Source: Planctomycetota bacterium (lineage in GTDB: Bacteria; Planctomycetota; B15-G4; JADJEK01). From it: a stretch of DNA of 47,689 bases. The notes beneath the pieces were generated by a model. The model was not told where the DNA came from. It saw nothing but the letters and a program-made list of their open reading frames with translations, and did no database searches. Positions 15,728 through 24,258 of the stretch are shown piece after piece (position 1 is the stretch's first letter; the number at the start of each line of letters is the position of its first letter). The DNA lies in assembly GCA_016213895.1 (NCBI GenBank), contig JACQZJ010000042.1, positions 1 through 47,689 on the forward strand. Direction: 5' to 3'. The position numbers were made by a program, and so were the translations under genes.

Positions 15728-17257
15728 ATGCGCCTCTCCTCAATCGCCGCGTCTTGCCTCTTCGTCTTCCTCGCGACCGACGCGCTCGCGGCCACGATCA
15801 CGGTCAGCAAGGGGGGCCCGATCACCTCCATCCAGGACGGCCTCACCCTCGCCGGCCCGGGCGACACGGTGCTGGTCAAGAAGGGCGTCTACGAGGAAAA
15901 CGTGATCATCGGCCAGGGACGCAACGGTCTCAAGCTGCGCGCGCAGGGCGACGTGACGATCGAGGCGTGCCCGCTGGGCAGCGTGGGGAGCGGGCCGGGA
16001 CTCTCGGTGTGGTCCGAGAAGGTCACGGTCTCCGGGTTCCTCATTCAGAATGCCAGGAACGCGGGAGGCGGCGGCGACAACGCGGTGGTGGTCAATGAGA
16101 ATGGTGTGACCCTCGAGGACATCCGGGTGCGCGGCAGCGGACTGGACGCCATCGTCATCCACGGCGACCAGACGCGCATCGAGCGCTGCACCGTGGCGAG
16201 CATGCCCTGGGGGTACGGCATCAGCGTCTACGGCAACGACGCGCTCGTGAGCAAGACCACGGTCGAGACCGCGGCCGGCACCGGGATCTACGTCAGCGGC
16301 AACGGCGCACGCGTGCTCGGCTGCCGCGTGCGCGGCATCGAGGACGGCTACGGCATCCACGTGGCCGGGCACGGGGGCCGGATCGAGAAGAACACCCTCG
16401 ACGGCATCGACTACGCGGGCATCCTCGTGTACGGGGACTTGATCACCGTGCGCAAGAACAAGGTGCGCGGCGCCACCGAGGAGGGTGTCGATATCGCGGG
16501 GAACGGCGCCGACGTGCGCGAGAACCAGGTGTTCGGGACCAGCGGGGGTGTCACGGTGCTCGGCGACGTCGCGCGCGTGCGCGAGAACGACATCCGCGAC
16601 TGCCACGGGATCGGCATCGACGTCAAGGGCAACGGCCCGACCATCGAGGACAACAAGGTGACGCGCACGGCCGGTTGCTCCATTCGCGCGGAGGGCGACG
16701 GCCCGACCATCGCCGGCAACTCCTGCGTGGACGCGGTCGGCGACTCGGACGGGGTGCTGCTCGTCGGCCCGATCAGCTTCGGCTCCATCACTGACAACAA
16801 GATCACGCGCGCCTCCAACTGCGGGATCAACGTGGACTCGAACTGCTCCAACCTGCAGATCGAGGACAACGTGGTGTTCTGCTCGTGCTTCGACGGGTAT
16901 CCGGCCTTCCTGCTCTATGGCAGCGGCCACGAGGTGACCTGGAACGTCGCCCGGCAGTGCGGCGGAGACGGGTTCCAGATCGGCAGCGCCGGCAGCGGCA
17001 TGCTGCTCGAACACAACAGCGCGCTCGACAACCAGATGGACGGCTTCGACGTGGATTCCGGCTCGGGCAACGACCTGGTGAAGAACACGGCGCGGGACAA
17101 CGGCGCCGAGGGGATCGAGAACAACGGCACCGGCACCACGGTCGTTGGCAACACCATGAAGCACAACCGCATCGACCTGGCGAACAGCGGGACCGGCGCG
17201 GAAAGCAACAACGACTTCAGCACGGGCGGCTGGAGCGTGCCGCCGGAGCTCGACTGA
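15728..17257 (+). CDS. Secreted right-handed parallel beta-helix protein (NosD/PbH1-like)
   Basis: A 509-residue exported protein. ATG 15728 is followed by a clear signal peptide with cleavage near TDALA-A. The rest is a run of about 18 parallel beta-helix coils of roughly 22-24 residues, with the repeating G-I-x-V-x-G-N-G and N-x-V-x-G/N pattern. The opening segment (ITVSKGGPITSIQDGLTLA...GDTVLVKKGVYEENV) is the classic start of DUF1565/NosD-type helices. Such proteins bind or cleave polysaccharides, but no catalytic residues can be assigned. Its 3' end overlaps the end of aroDE on the other strand by 41 bases (17217-17257). Confidence 0.85.
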   Translation: MRLSSIAASCLFVFLATDALAATITVSKGGPITSIQDGLTLAGPGDTVLVKKGVYEENVIIGQGRNGLKLRAQGDVTIEACPLGSVGSGPGLSVWSEKVTVSGFLIQNARNAGGGGDNAVVVNENGVTLEDIRVRGSGLDAIVIHGDQTRIERCTVASMPWGYGISVYGNDALVSKTTVETAAGTGIYVSGNGARVLGCRVRGIEDGYGIHVAGHGGRIEKNTLDGIDYAGILVYGDLITVRKNKVRGATEEGVDIAGNGADVRENQVFGTSGGVTVLGDVARVRENDIRDCHGIGIDVKGNGPTIEDNKVTRTAGCSIRAEGDGPTIAGNSCVDAVGDSDGVLLVGPISFGSITDNKITRASNCGINVDSNCSNLQIEDNVVFCSCFDGYPAFLLYGSGHEVTWNVARQCGGDGFQIGSAGSGMLLEHNSALDNQMDGFDVDSGSGNDLVKNTARDNGAEGIENNGTGTTVVGNTMKHNRIDLANSGTGAESNNDFSTGGWSVPPELD

Positions 17258-18830
17258 GACCGCGCGCGATGCCGGCGACCACGGCGGGCCGCACGCGCCC
17301 CGGGGAGAGGCCGAGGAAGAGAGCCGCCTGGAGCACGGCCTGCTCCGAGAACATGAGCAGGCCCGGGATGGTCCTGCGGCCGGCGCGGCGCGCGGCGAGC
17401 AGGAAGCTGGTCTCGAGCGGCGAGTAGACCAGGTCCGCGGCGAAGCCCTCGCCGGCGAAGTCGAAGGGATCGAGGGGCAGCTCGTTCCCGGGCAGGTCGG
17501 GAACGGCCTTGACCAGAAGGTCGAAGCGGAGCGCTGCGGCTCGCGCCGGCGAGACCGCCTCGACGCCGCGGCCGAGCGAGAGGACCAGTGCGGTCGCCTT
17601 CTCCTGCGAGCGGCCGGTCACGCGCACGCTCACCCCGCGCTCGCAGAGCGCCCAGGACACGGTGCGCGCCGCGCCGCCCGTGCCGTAGACGAGCGCCGTG
17701 CGGATGCCGCCCCTGCCGCGCGAGAAGGCGGCTGCGCCGTCCAGTTCGAGGAGCGCGTCGAGCGACCTGCCGAGCTGCACGTCGAGGGCAGCCTCGGGCC
17801 GCGCGAGCGCCAGGTCGAGCGCCGCGAGGAAACCCGGTGCGTCGGTGCACTCCGCGCGGAAGCTCCCCCCGGGATCAGCAAGCAGCGTATTCGCCACGCC
17901 CGCGCCGCGCGCTTCCTCACCCGCCGAACCGGCGAACGCCAGGGCGCTGGCCTTGAAGGGTGCCGTCACCGAGAGCCCGGCGAGCGGCAGCGAGCGCGCG
18001 ACCTCGGCCACTTGAGCGAAGGAGCCGGCCGAGAGCGCGGTGTAGACAGAGTCGCAGCCCTGGGCCGAGAAGACGCTGTTGTGGGCGCTGGGAGAAAGGG
18101 ACGCGGAGACGTTCCTGCCGGCCACGGCGAAGACCCGCGTGCGCGGGCCAACCTGCTTGGCTCGATGCACCTCGAGCGCTTCCTGCGCCGTGATCTGCCC
18201 GGCCGCGGTCTTGCGCGCCGGGTGGAGGGCCGCGTAGAGGAGCGGCATGCCGAAGAGTCCGGCGAGCGGCCGCAGGTAGCGGCCGGCCTCGCCCATGGCG
18301 ATGGCCGCTACCGGCCGCGAGGCGGCGCTGCCGGCGCTCGCCGCGGATTGCACGAAACGCAGCGCTTCGGCCGGGTCCTCGGCGCTGGCCGCGACCTTGA
18401 CCACGTCCGCGTCCAGGTCGAGGAGCGCCCGGACCCGCTCCGCGCCGTCGCAGGCCGCGGACGGGCCGTGCCAGGACACGATGCGCCGCGCCCGGCCGCG
18501 CCGGAGCGCATCGGCCAGGTCAGACTCGACGTCGATCCAGGCGAAGCCCGCCGCGTCCGCGCGCTCGAGGAGCGCGAGCCGTGCCCGCGAGTCGCCCGCA
18601 AACTCGCCTCCCTCGGCGCTCGTCCTGAGCGTGCAGATGGCCGGGCGGCCGATGGCCCTGGCCAGGGCGGCGAGGTCGACGGCCTGGGGATCCGCGAAGC
18701 GATCGAGGCGCACTTCCAGGAGATCGACCTCGGGCACGAGGGAGCGCGCGTCCCGCGCGGCCGACTCCACGTCGCGGGCGCCGCTGCACCCGACGAGCAG
18801 GGGAGAAGCCGCGTCGCTCCGGCCCGTCAT
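17217..18830 (-). CDS. aroDE: Fused type I 3-dehydroquinate dehydratase / shikimate dehydrogenase
   Basis: A 537-residue bifunctional enzyme for two successive shikimate-pathway steps. Residues 10-225 are the class I dehydratase: EVRLDRF (39-45), the catalytic His121 in VSWHG and Lys145 in DVVKVAA, which forms the Schiff base. Residues 232-530 are shikimate dehydrogenase: the shikimate-binding SLSPSAHN (244-251), catalytic Lys293 in VTAPFK, Asn314, Asp330, and the NADP-binding GTGGAAR (383-389). The same fusion is known from plants, chlamydiae and planctomycetes. It starts inside the stop of the DUF2520 gene (ATGA) and is the last gene of a long minus-strand cluster. All key residues are intact, so both activities are expected. 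Confidence 0.92.
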   Translation of the reverse strand: MTGRSDAASPLLVGCSGARDVESAARDARSLVPEVDLLEVRLDRFADPQAVDLAALARAIGRPAICTLRTSAEGGEFAGDSRARLALLERADAAGFAWIDVESDLADALRRGRARRIVSWHGPSAACDGAERVRALLDLDADVVKVAASAEDPAEALRFVQSAASAGSAASRPVAAIAMGEAGRYLRPLAGLFGMPLLYAALHPARKTAAGQITAQEALEVHRAKQVGPRTRVFAVAGRNVSASLSPSAHNSVFSAQGCDSVYTALSAGSFAQVAEVARSLPLAGLSVTAPFKASALAFAGSAGEEARGAGVANTLLADPGGSFRAECTDAPGFLAALDLALARPEAALDVQLGRSLDALLELDGAAAFSRGRGGIRTALVYGTGGAARTVSWALCERGVSVRVTGRSQEKATALVLSLGRGVEAVSPARAAALRFDLLVKAVPDLPGNELPLDPFDFAGEGFAADLVYSPLETSFLLAARRAGRRTIPGLLMFSEQAVLQAALFLGLSPGRVRPAVVAGIARGLSRAPAARSSRPC

Positions 18831-19738
18831 CGCAGGAGCCGGCTCACGCCGACGATGCGCGCGATCTGGGCGGCGTCCCGGCTCTGCAGGCGGCCGGAGG
18901 CGGCCGCGGCCCAGAGCGTGACGCTCGCCGCCAGCCGGTAGGCCGCGACTAGCTTCTTGTCCACGCGCGCGAGCGCCGCGACGTGCGCGCGCACCGTGGC
19001 GGCGTCGCCGCGCACGATGGGTCCGGTGAGGGCGCGCGCCGATCCGAGCCGCTCGAGGTTCCCGAGCGTGCCGTGCAGCAGCGGCCAGAGCGGCGCGGCA
19101 GGGTTCCGCGCGAAGGAGGGCAGTGTGCCGAGCAGGGCGCCGGCGAGATGAGCGACGGCGACCGTGCAGTTCGAGGCCACGGCCGCGGCCGCGTGGTAGA
19201 GCGCTTTCTCTTCAGCCGCGAGGCGCACCGGCCGGCCGCCGGCGAGGCGCGCCAGGGCGAAGAGCGCGGCCGCGGTCCCGCGATCGCCCTCGATCGCGAA
19301 GGTGGAGCCGGGCAGGAGCAACCGCGCCTGCGCGGGCGAAGCGAAGGTCTGCAGGGGGTGGAGCGAGCCGACCGCGGCGCCCTGCGCGCGCAGCGCGCCG
19401 ATCGCGTCCGCCGGGAGCGCGCCGGAGCAGTGGAAGGCGATGGCGCCGGGCTCGAAGCGCGCGCGCGCGGCGATCTTCCGCGCCGTGCCCTCGAGCACGC
19501 GGTCGATGGTGGCGAGCATGAGCAGGTTGCCGGCGCTGGCCGCGGCAGAATCGGTCGCGGCCGTGCCCGCGCCGATGAAGCGGCAGGCGGCGCGCGCGCG
19601 TGCCGCCGAGCGCGAGATGACGGCCGCGACCGGGAGGCCCGCCGCGTGCCAGGCTGCTCCCAGGGAGCGCCCGACCACGCCCGCGCCCACGATCACGAGC
19701 CGCCGTCTTGCCAGGCCCCTGGGCATCGCTCCGGTCAT
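18827..19738 (-). CDS. Rossmann-like/DUF2520 NAD(P)-dependent oxidoreductase
   Basis: A 303-residue protein from ATG 19738; a second ATG four codons on is also possible. Residues 10-30 are a dinucleotide-binding fold (RRLVIVGAGVVGRSLG). A middle strand ends in AFHCSGALPAD, followed by the GSLHPLQTFA motif that marks the Rossmann-like/DUF2520 family. The C-terminal half is all-alpha. The family is related to ketopantoate reductase and prephenate dehydrogenase-like enzymes and often sits near pantothenate genes; panC is three genes upstream here. The true substrate is not known. It overlaps aroDE by ATGA. The 164 bases between spoVG and this gene hold a hairpin at 19746-19764. Confidence 0.8.
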   Translation of the reverse strand: MTGAMPRGLARRRLVIVGAGVVGRSLGAAWHAAGLPVAAVISRSAARARAACRFIGAGTAATDSAAASAGNLLMLATIDRVLEGTARKIAARARFEPGAIAFHCSGALPADAIGALRAQGAAVGSLHPLQTFASPAQARLLLPGSTFAIEGDRGTAAALFALARLAGGRPVRLAAEEKALYHAAAAVASNCTVAVAHLAGALLGTLPSFARNPAAPLWPLLHGTLGNLERLGSARALTGPIVRGDAATVRAHVAALARVDKKLVAAYRLAASVTLWAAAASGRLQSRDAAQIARIVGVSRLLR

Positions 19739-19745
19739 CTCAGCG

Positions 19746-19764
19746 CCGGCCCGCGCCGGGCCGG
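19746..19764 (-). other. Hairpin just upstream of the DUF2520 gene
   Basis: CCGGCCC at 19746-19752 and GGGCCGG at 19758-19764 form a perfect 7-base stem with a 5-base loop. In the minus-strand transcript it lies after spoVG and 7 bases before the DUF2520 start codon. It could attenuate or stabilise the message. It has no T-tract, so a classic intrinsic terminator is unlikely. Confidence 0.4.
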
Positions 19765-19902
19765 ACCTCGTCGTCCGCTTCCGCCGCGCGCTCCGTCCAG
19801 GACTCCGCGTCGCGGCGGCGCACGCTCCCGCTCGCGGCTCGCAGCGCAAGGCGCGGACTCAGCCCTGCTGCGCCTTCCCCTGGTCGCGCGGAACGTCGTG
19901 GC

Positions 19903-20367
19903 TCAGCTCGCCTCGCGCTCGAGAGGAGGCGGTTCGGGATAGTCCTCGAAATCGTCGAACTCGTCGATGTCCGGCGCCACGTAGTCGGGCGACTTGGACT
20001 TTTCCAGCTCGGCGTAGAACGCCTCGAGGATCGACTGCTCGATGAAGCGCCGGCACCGCGGATTGATGGGATGGGAGATGTCGGTGTGGAGCCGGGCCCG
20101 CCCGCGGCCGTCCGGCCGCGCGCGGTTGGGCGAGAGACGCGACCCGCACTCGTTGCAGTACTTCGCCCTGAGGTGGTTCTTGGTCCCGCACTTCTGACAG
20201 CGATCGGTGAGCTTGCGGCTCGGCATCGCCACGAACGGGCCGTGCGTGCCCTCGATGATCTTGATGTCGCGCACCACGAAGTCGTCGTCGAACGTGATGG
20301 TGCAGAAGGCCTGCAGCTTCTCGCTGCGGTTGTCGACGAGCTTCACACGGACTTCAGAGATCTGCAC
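19903..20367 (-). CDS. spoVG: SpoVG-family RNA/DNA-binding regulator with inserted zinc ribbon
   Basis: A 154-residue protein. Residues 1-53 match SpoVG (MQISEVRVKLV..., then FVVRDIKIIEG, then GPFVAMPSRK), and residues 93-120 match its C-terminal strand and helix (HTDISHPINPRCRRFIEQSI). Between them, where ordinary SpoVG has a short loop, there are about 38 extra residues with CxxC at 57-60 and CxxC at 71-74, a zinc ribbon. The tail (125-154) is acidic. SpoVG proteins are small site-specific nucleic-acid-binding regulators; the ribbon probably changes target recognition. It follows ispE by 30 bases and is likely in the same transcript. This ispE-spoVG order is known in other bacteria as well. 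Confidence 0.88.
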   Translation of the reverse strand: MQISEVRVKLVDNRSEKLQAFCTITFDDDFVVRDIKIIEGTHGPFVAMPSRKLTDRCQKCGTKNHLRAKYCNECGSRLSPNRARPDGRGRARLHTDISHPINPRCRRFIEQSILEAFYAELEKSKSPDYVAPDIDEFDDFEDYPEPPPLEREAS

Positions 20368-20397
20368 GTGCGTACTCCTCGCACATCTTTCAGCCCG

Positions 20398-21285
20398 TCA
20401 GCCGGGCAGGCTTTCGCACAGAAAGATCTCCCCGGCCGCCACAGCCAGGAGCCTGCGCATGACCTCGACGCCCTGGGCGCGGTCCGCCACCGCCGCGAAC
20501 ATCGCGGAACCGCTGCCGGTCACGCAGAAGGGAAGGCCCGTCTCGCGCGACACTCGGTCCTGAAGCGCCGCGAGTTCCGGGAATGCCCGGCGGAAAGGAA
20601 CTGCCAGAGCATTTTGAAACTCCGGCGCACCGCGCCCTATCGGACGATCAAGACTCTTGAGGAACGTTCTTAAGTCGCCCTTAGGTTTTGTCAAGGCTAA
20701 GTTTAGGGTTCCGTACACAACCGCGGTGGAGACGGCGGCCCCCGGATAGAAGAGAACGAAGGTGAAACGGGGAATCGCGCCTGGCACAAGGGCCTCGATA
20801 CGTTCCCCGCGGCCACGCGCCACGGCCGTGCCGCCGGTCAGGAAGAAAGGCACGTCCGAGCCCAGCCCGGCCGCGATCTCTTCGAGTCGCGGCTTGGAGA
20901 AAGGCTCGCCCAAAAGGTGGTTCACTGCCGCGAGCATGGCCCCTGCATCGGCAGAACCGCCTCCCAAACCTGCGCCCAGCGGGATGATTTTCTGCAGATT
21001 CACCGCAAGACCAGAGCGCGTGTTCAGAGCAGAGAACAGGGCCTCGGCCGCGCGCACCACCAGGTTCGTGTCGTCCGCCGGGCAGGGGCGCCCCGACACC
21101 GCGAAGCGCAGCTCCTCTCCCGGGACGCGCTCGACCGTGAGCACGTCGCACAGGTCGATCGCGTGCATCACGGTCTCGATCTCGTGGAAGCCGTCGGGCC
21201 TCTTGCCGAGAACCTCGAGGTAGAGGTTGAGCTTGGCCGGCGCGCGCAGCACGACGCGATCGCGGCTCTTCTCCGCGAAGATCAT
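20398..21285 (-). CDS. ispE: 4-diphosphocytidyl-2-C-methyl-D-erythritol kinase
   Basis: A 295-residue GHMP kinase of the non-mevalonate isoprenoid pathway. The N-terminal substrate motif is APAKLNLYLEVLGKRPDGFHEI, the ATP loop is PLGAGLGGGSADAG, and the C-terminal GSGSAMFA motif of the family is present. It starts inside the stop codon of panC (ATGA). Codons for roughly residues 185-235 (nucleotides about 20585-20730) are unusually AT-rich for this genome, with CTA, TTA, AGA, ATA, AAA and AGT clustered. The same patch contains TTGACA on the minus strand at 20694-20689. The protein itself looks complete and functional. Confidence 0.92.
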   Translation of the reverse strand: MIFAEKSRDRVVLRAPAKLNLYLEVLGKRPDGFHEIETVMHAIDLCDVLTVERVPGEELRFAVSGRPCPADDTNLVVRAAEALFSALNTRSGLAVNLQKIIPLGAGLGGGSADAGAMLAAVNHLLGEPFSKPRLEEIAAGLGSDVPFFLTGGTAVARGRGERIEALVPGAIPRFTFVLFYPGAAVSTAVVYGTLNLALTKPKGDLRTFLKSLDRPIGRGAPEFQNALAVPFRRAFPELAALQDRVSRETGLPFCVTGSGSAMFAAVADRAQGVEVMRRLLAVAAGEIFLCESLPG

Positions 21286-22121
21286 CCGGCCGGCGGCCCG
21301 AGCAGGGCGTTGTCGATGAGGCGCGTCCCCTCCACGCGCGCGGCGACGAGCAGGAGACCGGAGGGCTCGCAGCGCTCGAGGTCAGCGAGCGTCTGCGGAT
21401 CGACCAGGGCCGCGTAGTCGATGGACAGGCCGCGCGTCTCCTCCAGCTCGCGGCGCGCCCGAGCAAGCAGCGCCGCCGCGCTCCGCTCGCCGCTCGCGTA
21501 CTCCGCCTGGGCCGCCGCGAGCGCGCGGCTCAAGGCCAGCGCGCGCCCGCGGCCCTTCCTACTACTCATGGCCAGTCCGTCCGGTTCGCGCATGGTCGGA
21601 CAGACGACGATCTCCAAGGGCATATTGAGGTCTGCCACCATCCGGCGGATCACCAGGGCCTGCTGGGCGTCTTTCTGGCCGAAGAAGGCCACGTCGGGCT
21701 GGACGACGTGCAAGAGCTTGGCGACCACGGTGAGTACGCCGCGGAAGTGGCCGGGGCGCAGCGCGCCCTCGAAGCGGGCGGAGAGCCGCTCGTTGACGAC
21801 GTGCGTGGCGAAGCCTTGCGGATAGACCTCCTGAGCGCTGGCGCTGAAGATGGCGTCGCAGCCCACGGCGGCGAGCTTCTCGCGGTCTCCCTCGAGGTCG
21901 CGCGGGTAGCGCTCCAGGTCCTCGCCCGGGCCGAACTGCAGTGGATTGACGAAGATCGAGACCACGACGCGCGCGCAGCGCGCGCGCGCGGCCTTGACCA
22001 GCGACAGGTGCCCCTCGTGCAGGGCGCCCATGGTCGGGACGAAGCCGAGCGCCGCCCCCGCGCCGCGCCACTCCCGCGCGAGGCGCGTCATCTCGCGGCA
22101 GCCGCGCACGATCGGGATCAT
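21282..22121 (-). CDS. panC: Pantothenate synthetase
   Basis: A 279-residue enzyme that joins pantoate and beta-alanine with ATP to make pantothenate. Motifs in order: PTMGALHEGHLSLV (HxGH-type nucleotide site), IFVNPLQFGPGEDLERYPR, the FGQKDAQQ loop, then MSSRKGR, the family KMSKS-like loop with Lys in place of the more usual Asn. ATG 22121 is chosen because the family begins there; the reading frame stays open much further upstream without homology. It starts 5 bases after the pssA-folK stop and overlaps ispE by ATGA. panB and panD are not in the window. Confidence 0.93.
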   Translation of the reverse strand: MIPIVRGCREMTRLAREWRGAGAALGFVPTMGALHEGHLSLVKAARARCARVVVSIFVNPLQFGPGEDLERYPRDLEGDREKLAAVGCDAIFSASAQEVYPQGFATHVVNERLSARFEGALRPGHFRGVLTVVAKLLHVVQPDVAFFGQKDAQQALVIRRMVADLNMPLEIVVCPTMREPDGLAMSSRKGRGRALALSRALAAAQAEYASGERSAAALLARARRELEETRGLSIDYAALVDPQTLADLERCEPSGLLLVAARVEGTRLIDNALLGPPAG

Positions 22122-22126
22122 GCTTC

Positions 22127-23431
22127 CTAGCGCGCGCGCTGCTCGATGAGCAGCTCGCGGATCGTCTTGCCCGTCACCGGATCGACCATGTCCGGCGCCA
22201 CGGCGGCGGCCGGCTCGAGGACGAAGCCGCGCTCGCGGTAGCGCGGGTGGGGGAGGGTCAGGTCGCGCGTCTCGCAGATGGTGCGCCCATGCAGGATGAG
22301 GTCGAGGTCGAGCACGCGCGGGCCGTTCTTGATCGAGCGGTCGCGCCCGCGCCGCGCCTCGATCTTGAGCAGCTCGCGCAGCAGCTCCTCGGGCGGAAGC
22401 GCGGTGTCGAGCAGCGCCACGCCGTTCAGGAAGGGCCGCTGCGCCGGCCCGCCGACCGGCTCGGTCTCGACCAGCTCGGACACCGCCACGACCTCGGTGC
22501 CGCGCAGGCGGCGCAGCTGCCCGAGGGCGAAGCGAATGTGCGCCTCGCGGTCGCCCAGGTTGGAGCCGAGGGCGACGAGCGCCTCTGCTCCCGGCTCGTC
22601 GCCGCCGGCGCGCGCCTCGGCCGCGTGGGGCGCGAAGATGCGCCGGCCGGCCATGCGCTCGGCGAGCGCCAGGAGCGGCCCGGCCACGGCGTAGCCCGCG
22701 AAGCAGAGGAAGAAGAGCGTCTCGTGATAGGTGGCCGCGAGGAAGAGGATCACGAGGATGACCACGAGGTGCAGGAAGGGACGCCGCCCGCGGAACCAGC
22801 GGCTCACCAGGTGGACGTACTCCACGCGCGAGATCATCATGCCGCCGAGCAGCGGCAGCATCCACAAGTAGGCGCGCACCAGCGCGAGCCGCGTCTCGCT
22901 GCTCATGCCCGCGAGCGGCGACTCGTTCTCGAAGAGCAGGAAGGCCGAGGAGGCGACCACGCCGGCGGCCGCGGGCGTGGGCAGCCCGCAGAACCTCTCG
23001 TGGGACTGGTCGTCCTCGTCTGTCTCGAGCGTGAAGCGCGCCAGGCGCAGCGCGGCGCAGATCACGTAGAGCGCGCACAAGAGCAGCACGAACTTCTGGC
23101 GGTAGGGCACGCCCGCGCTGGTCAGCGTGTATTCGTACACCACCTTGACCAGGAAGGCGGGCGCCACGCCGAAGGTGATCAGGTCGGTGAGGGAGTCGAG
23201 CTGCGCGCCGAAGTCGGATGACTGCTTGGTCAGGCGGGCGATGCGGCCGTCGAGCGCGTCGAAGAGCATGGCCAGGAGGATCATCCAGGAGGCCCAGAGG
23301 ACGTTGTGCTCGAAGAGCGCGGGCCGGAGCAGCGCGTCGGCGATCTTGGCGATGGCCAGGAAGCCGCAGAACGTGTTGCCGAGGGTGCAGAGCGTCGGCA
23401 GGATGGCAACGGGTTTGAAGCGGGGCATCAT
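22127..23431 (-). CDS. pssA-folK: Fusion of phosphatidylserine synthase (PssA) and HPPK (FolK)
   Basis: A single 434-codon frame with two unrelated enzymes. Residues 1-260 are a CDP-alcohol phosphatidyltransferase of the PssA type: about eight membrane helices and the full motif with Asp58, Asp61-Gly62, Ala65-Arg66, Gly75, Asp79 and Asp83. Residues 285-434 are 6-hydroxymethyl-7,8-dihydropterin pyrophosphokinase: VALGSNLGDREAHI, then NGPRVLDLDLILHG with its metal-binding aspartates, then LPHPRYRERGFVL. There is no stop between them, only a charged linker of about 25 residues. An internal ATG at 22654 could start a separate FolK but has no good ribosome site. psd lies upstream, so phosphatidylserine made here would feed Psd. 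FolK would feed FolP encoded at 28640. Confidence 0.85.
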   Translation of the reverse strand: MMPRFKPVAILPTLCTLGNTFCGFLAIAKIADALLRPALFEHNVLWASWMILLAMLFDALDGRIARLTKQSSDFGAQLDSLTDLITFGVAPAFLVKVVYEYTLTSAGVPYRQKFVLLLCALYVICAALRLARFTLETDEDDQSHERFCGLPTPAAAGVVASSAFLLFENESPLAGMSSETRLALVRAYLWMLPLLGGMMISRVEYVHLVSRWFRGRRPFLHLVVILVILFLAATYHETLFFLCFAGYAVAGPLLALAERMAGRRIFAPHAAEARAGGDEPGAEALVALGSNLGDREAHIRFALGQLRRLRGTEVVAVSELVETEPVGGPAQRPFLNGVALLDTALPPEELLRELLKIEARRGRDRSIKNGPRVLDLDLILHGRTICETRDLTLPHPRYRERGFVLEPAAAVAPDMVDPVTGKTIRELLIEQRAR

Positions 23432-23540
23432 TCTCGTGATGGGCGGCCGCGCCGCGCGCCAGTGTCCTCGGGCATGGTTCGACGGCCTTTCAGCGTACTG
23501 GCCGGCGCACGGAATATCCACGCGGCCCTGCCGGACGGCG

Positions 23541-24206
23541 TTATCGGCCGGCTGCGGCGCGGAACAGGACCGTCTCTCCGGCCTTCACCTTCTCCTTCAG
23601 GGATGCGGCGGGATGGAACCCGCTGCCCGCGGGAACGATCACCTCGGCGTAAGAGCCGAACTTCATCATGCCGATGCGCTGGCCGCGCTCGACGCGGTCG
23701 CCCTCGCGCACGGCAAGCACCAGGCGCCTGGCGATGAGCCCGGCGACCTGGCGGAAGAGGATCCTCTGGCCATCGTCCAGGCGGATGCCGACGGCGTTGC
23801 ACTCGTTCTCGGCCGAAGAGCGCGCGTCGCGCGCGTCGCGGAAGCGGCCGGGCGTGTAGCGCACCATCTCGACCACGCCGGCAGCCGGGGCGCGGTTCAC
23901 GTGCACGTCCAGGACCGAGAGGAACACGCCCACGCGCGTTCCCCTGCCCGCGAGGTAGAGCGGCTCTTCCACGTCGAGGACGTTTTGCACCACGCCGTCG
24001 GCCGGGCTGACCAGGAGGCCCGCGTCCGCCGGGATGCTCCGTTCCGGATCGCGGAAGAACCAGAGGACGAAGAGGGCGAGCGCGCAGAGCGGCAGGCCCG
24101 CCCACCACGCGGCGCGGGCGAGGAGAAACAAACCCGCGGCGAGCGGCAGGGCTCCGTAGAGGACGATCTGGACGGTGCCGTAGTGCGTGAGCGGAAGGCG
24201 CGCCAT
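23541..24206 (-). CDS. psd: Phosphatidylserine decarboxylase proenzyme
   Basis: A 221-residue enzyme of the short Psd class. AGGAG lies 8 bases before ATG 24206. Two membrane helices occupy residues 10-50. The self-cleavage site is FGSY: Gly184-Ser185, where Ser185 becomes the pyruvoyl group. Other conserved points are SPADG (Asp70), the DVHVNRAP segment (His102) and the NECNAVGI strand. It converts phosphatidylserine to phosphatidylethanolamine at the inner membrane and is the natural partner of the PssA part of the next gene, 109 bases downstream. It appears to be the first gene of the minus-strand cluster that runs to aroDE. Confidence 0.93.
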   Translation of the reverse strand: MARLPLTHYGTVQIVLYGALPLAAGLFLLARAAWWAGLPLCALALFVLWFFRDPERSIPADAGLLVSPADGVVQNVLDVEEPLYLAGRGTRVGVFLSVLDVHVNRAPAAGVVEMVRYTPGRFRDARDARSSAENECNAVGIRLDDGQRILFRQVAGLIARRLVLAVREGDRVERGQRIGMMKFGSYAEVIVPAGSGFHPAASLKEKVKAGETVLFRAAAGR

Positions 24207-24258
24207 CGGCACACTCCTAACCGCGCGCCGCGGGCGCGTCAACCGCGGCCGCTGCCGT

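Noticed and set aside
21282-23078. A 598-codon frame including panC
   Set aside because: Only the last 279 codons match PanC; the upstream part is a shadow of pssA-folK.
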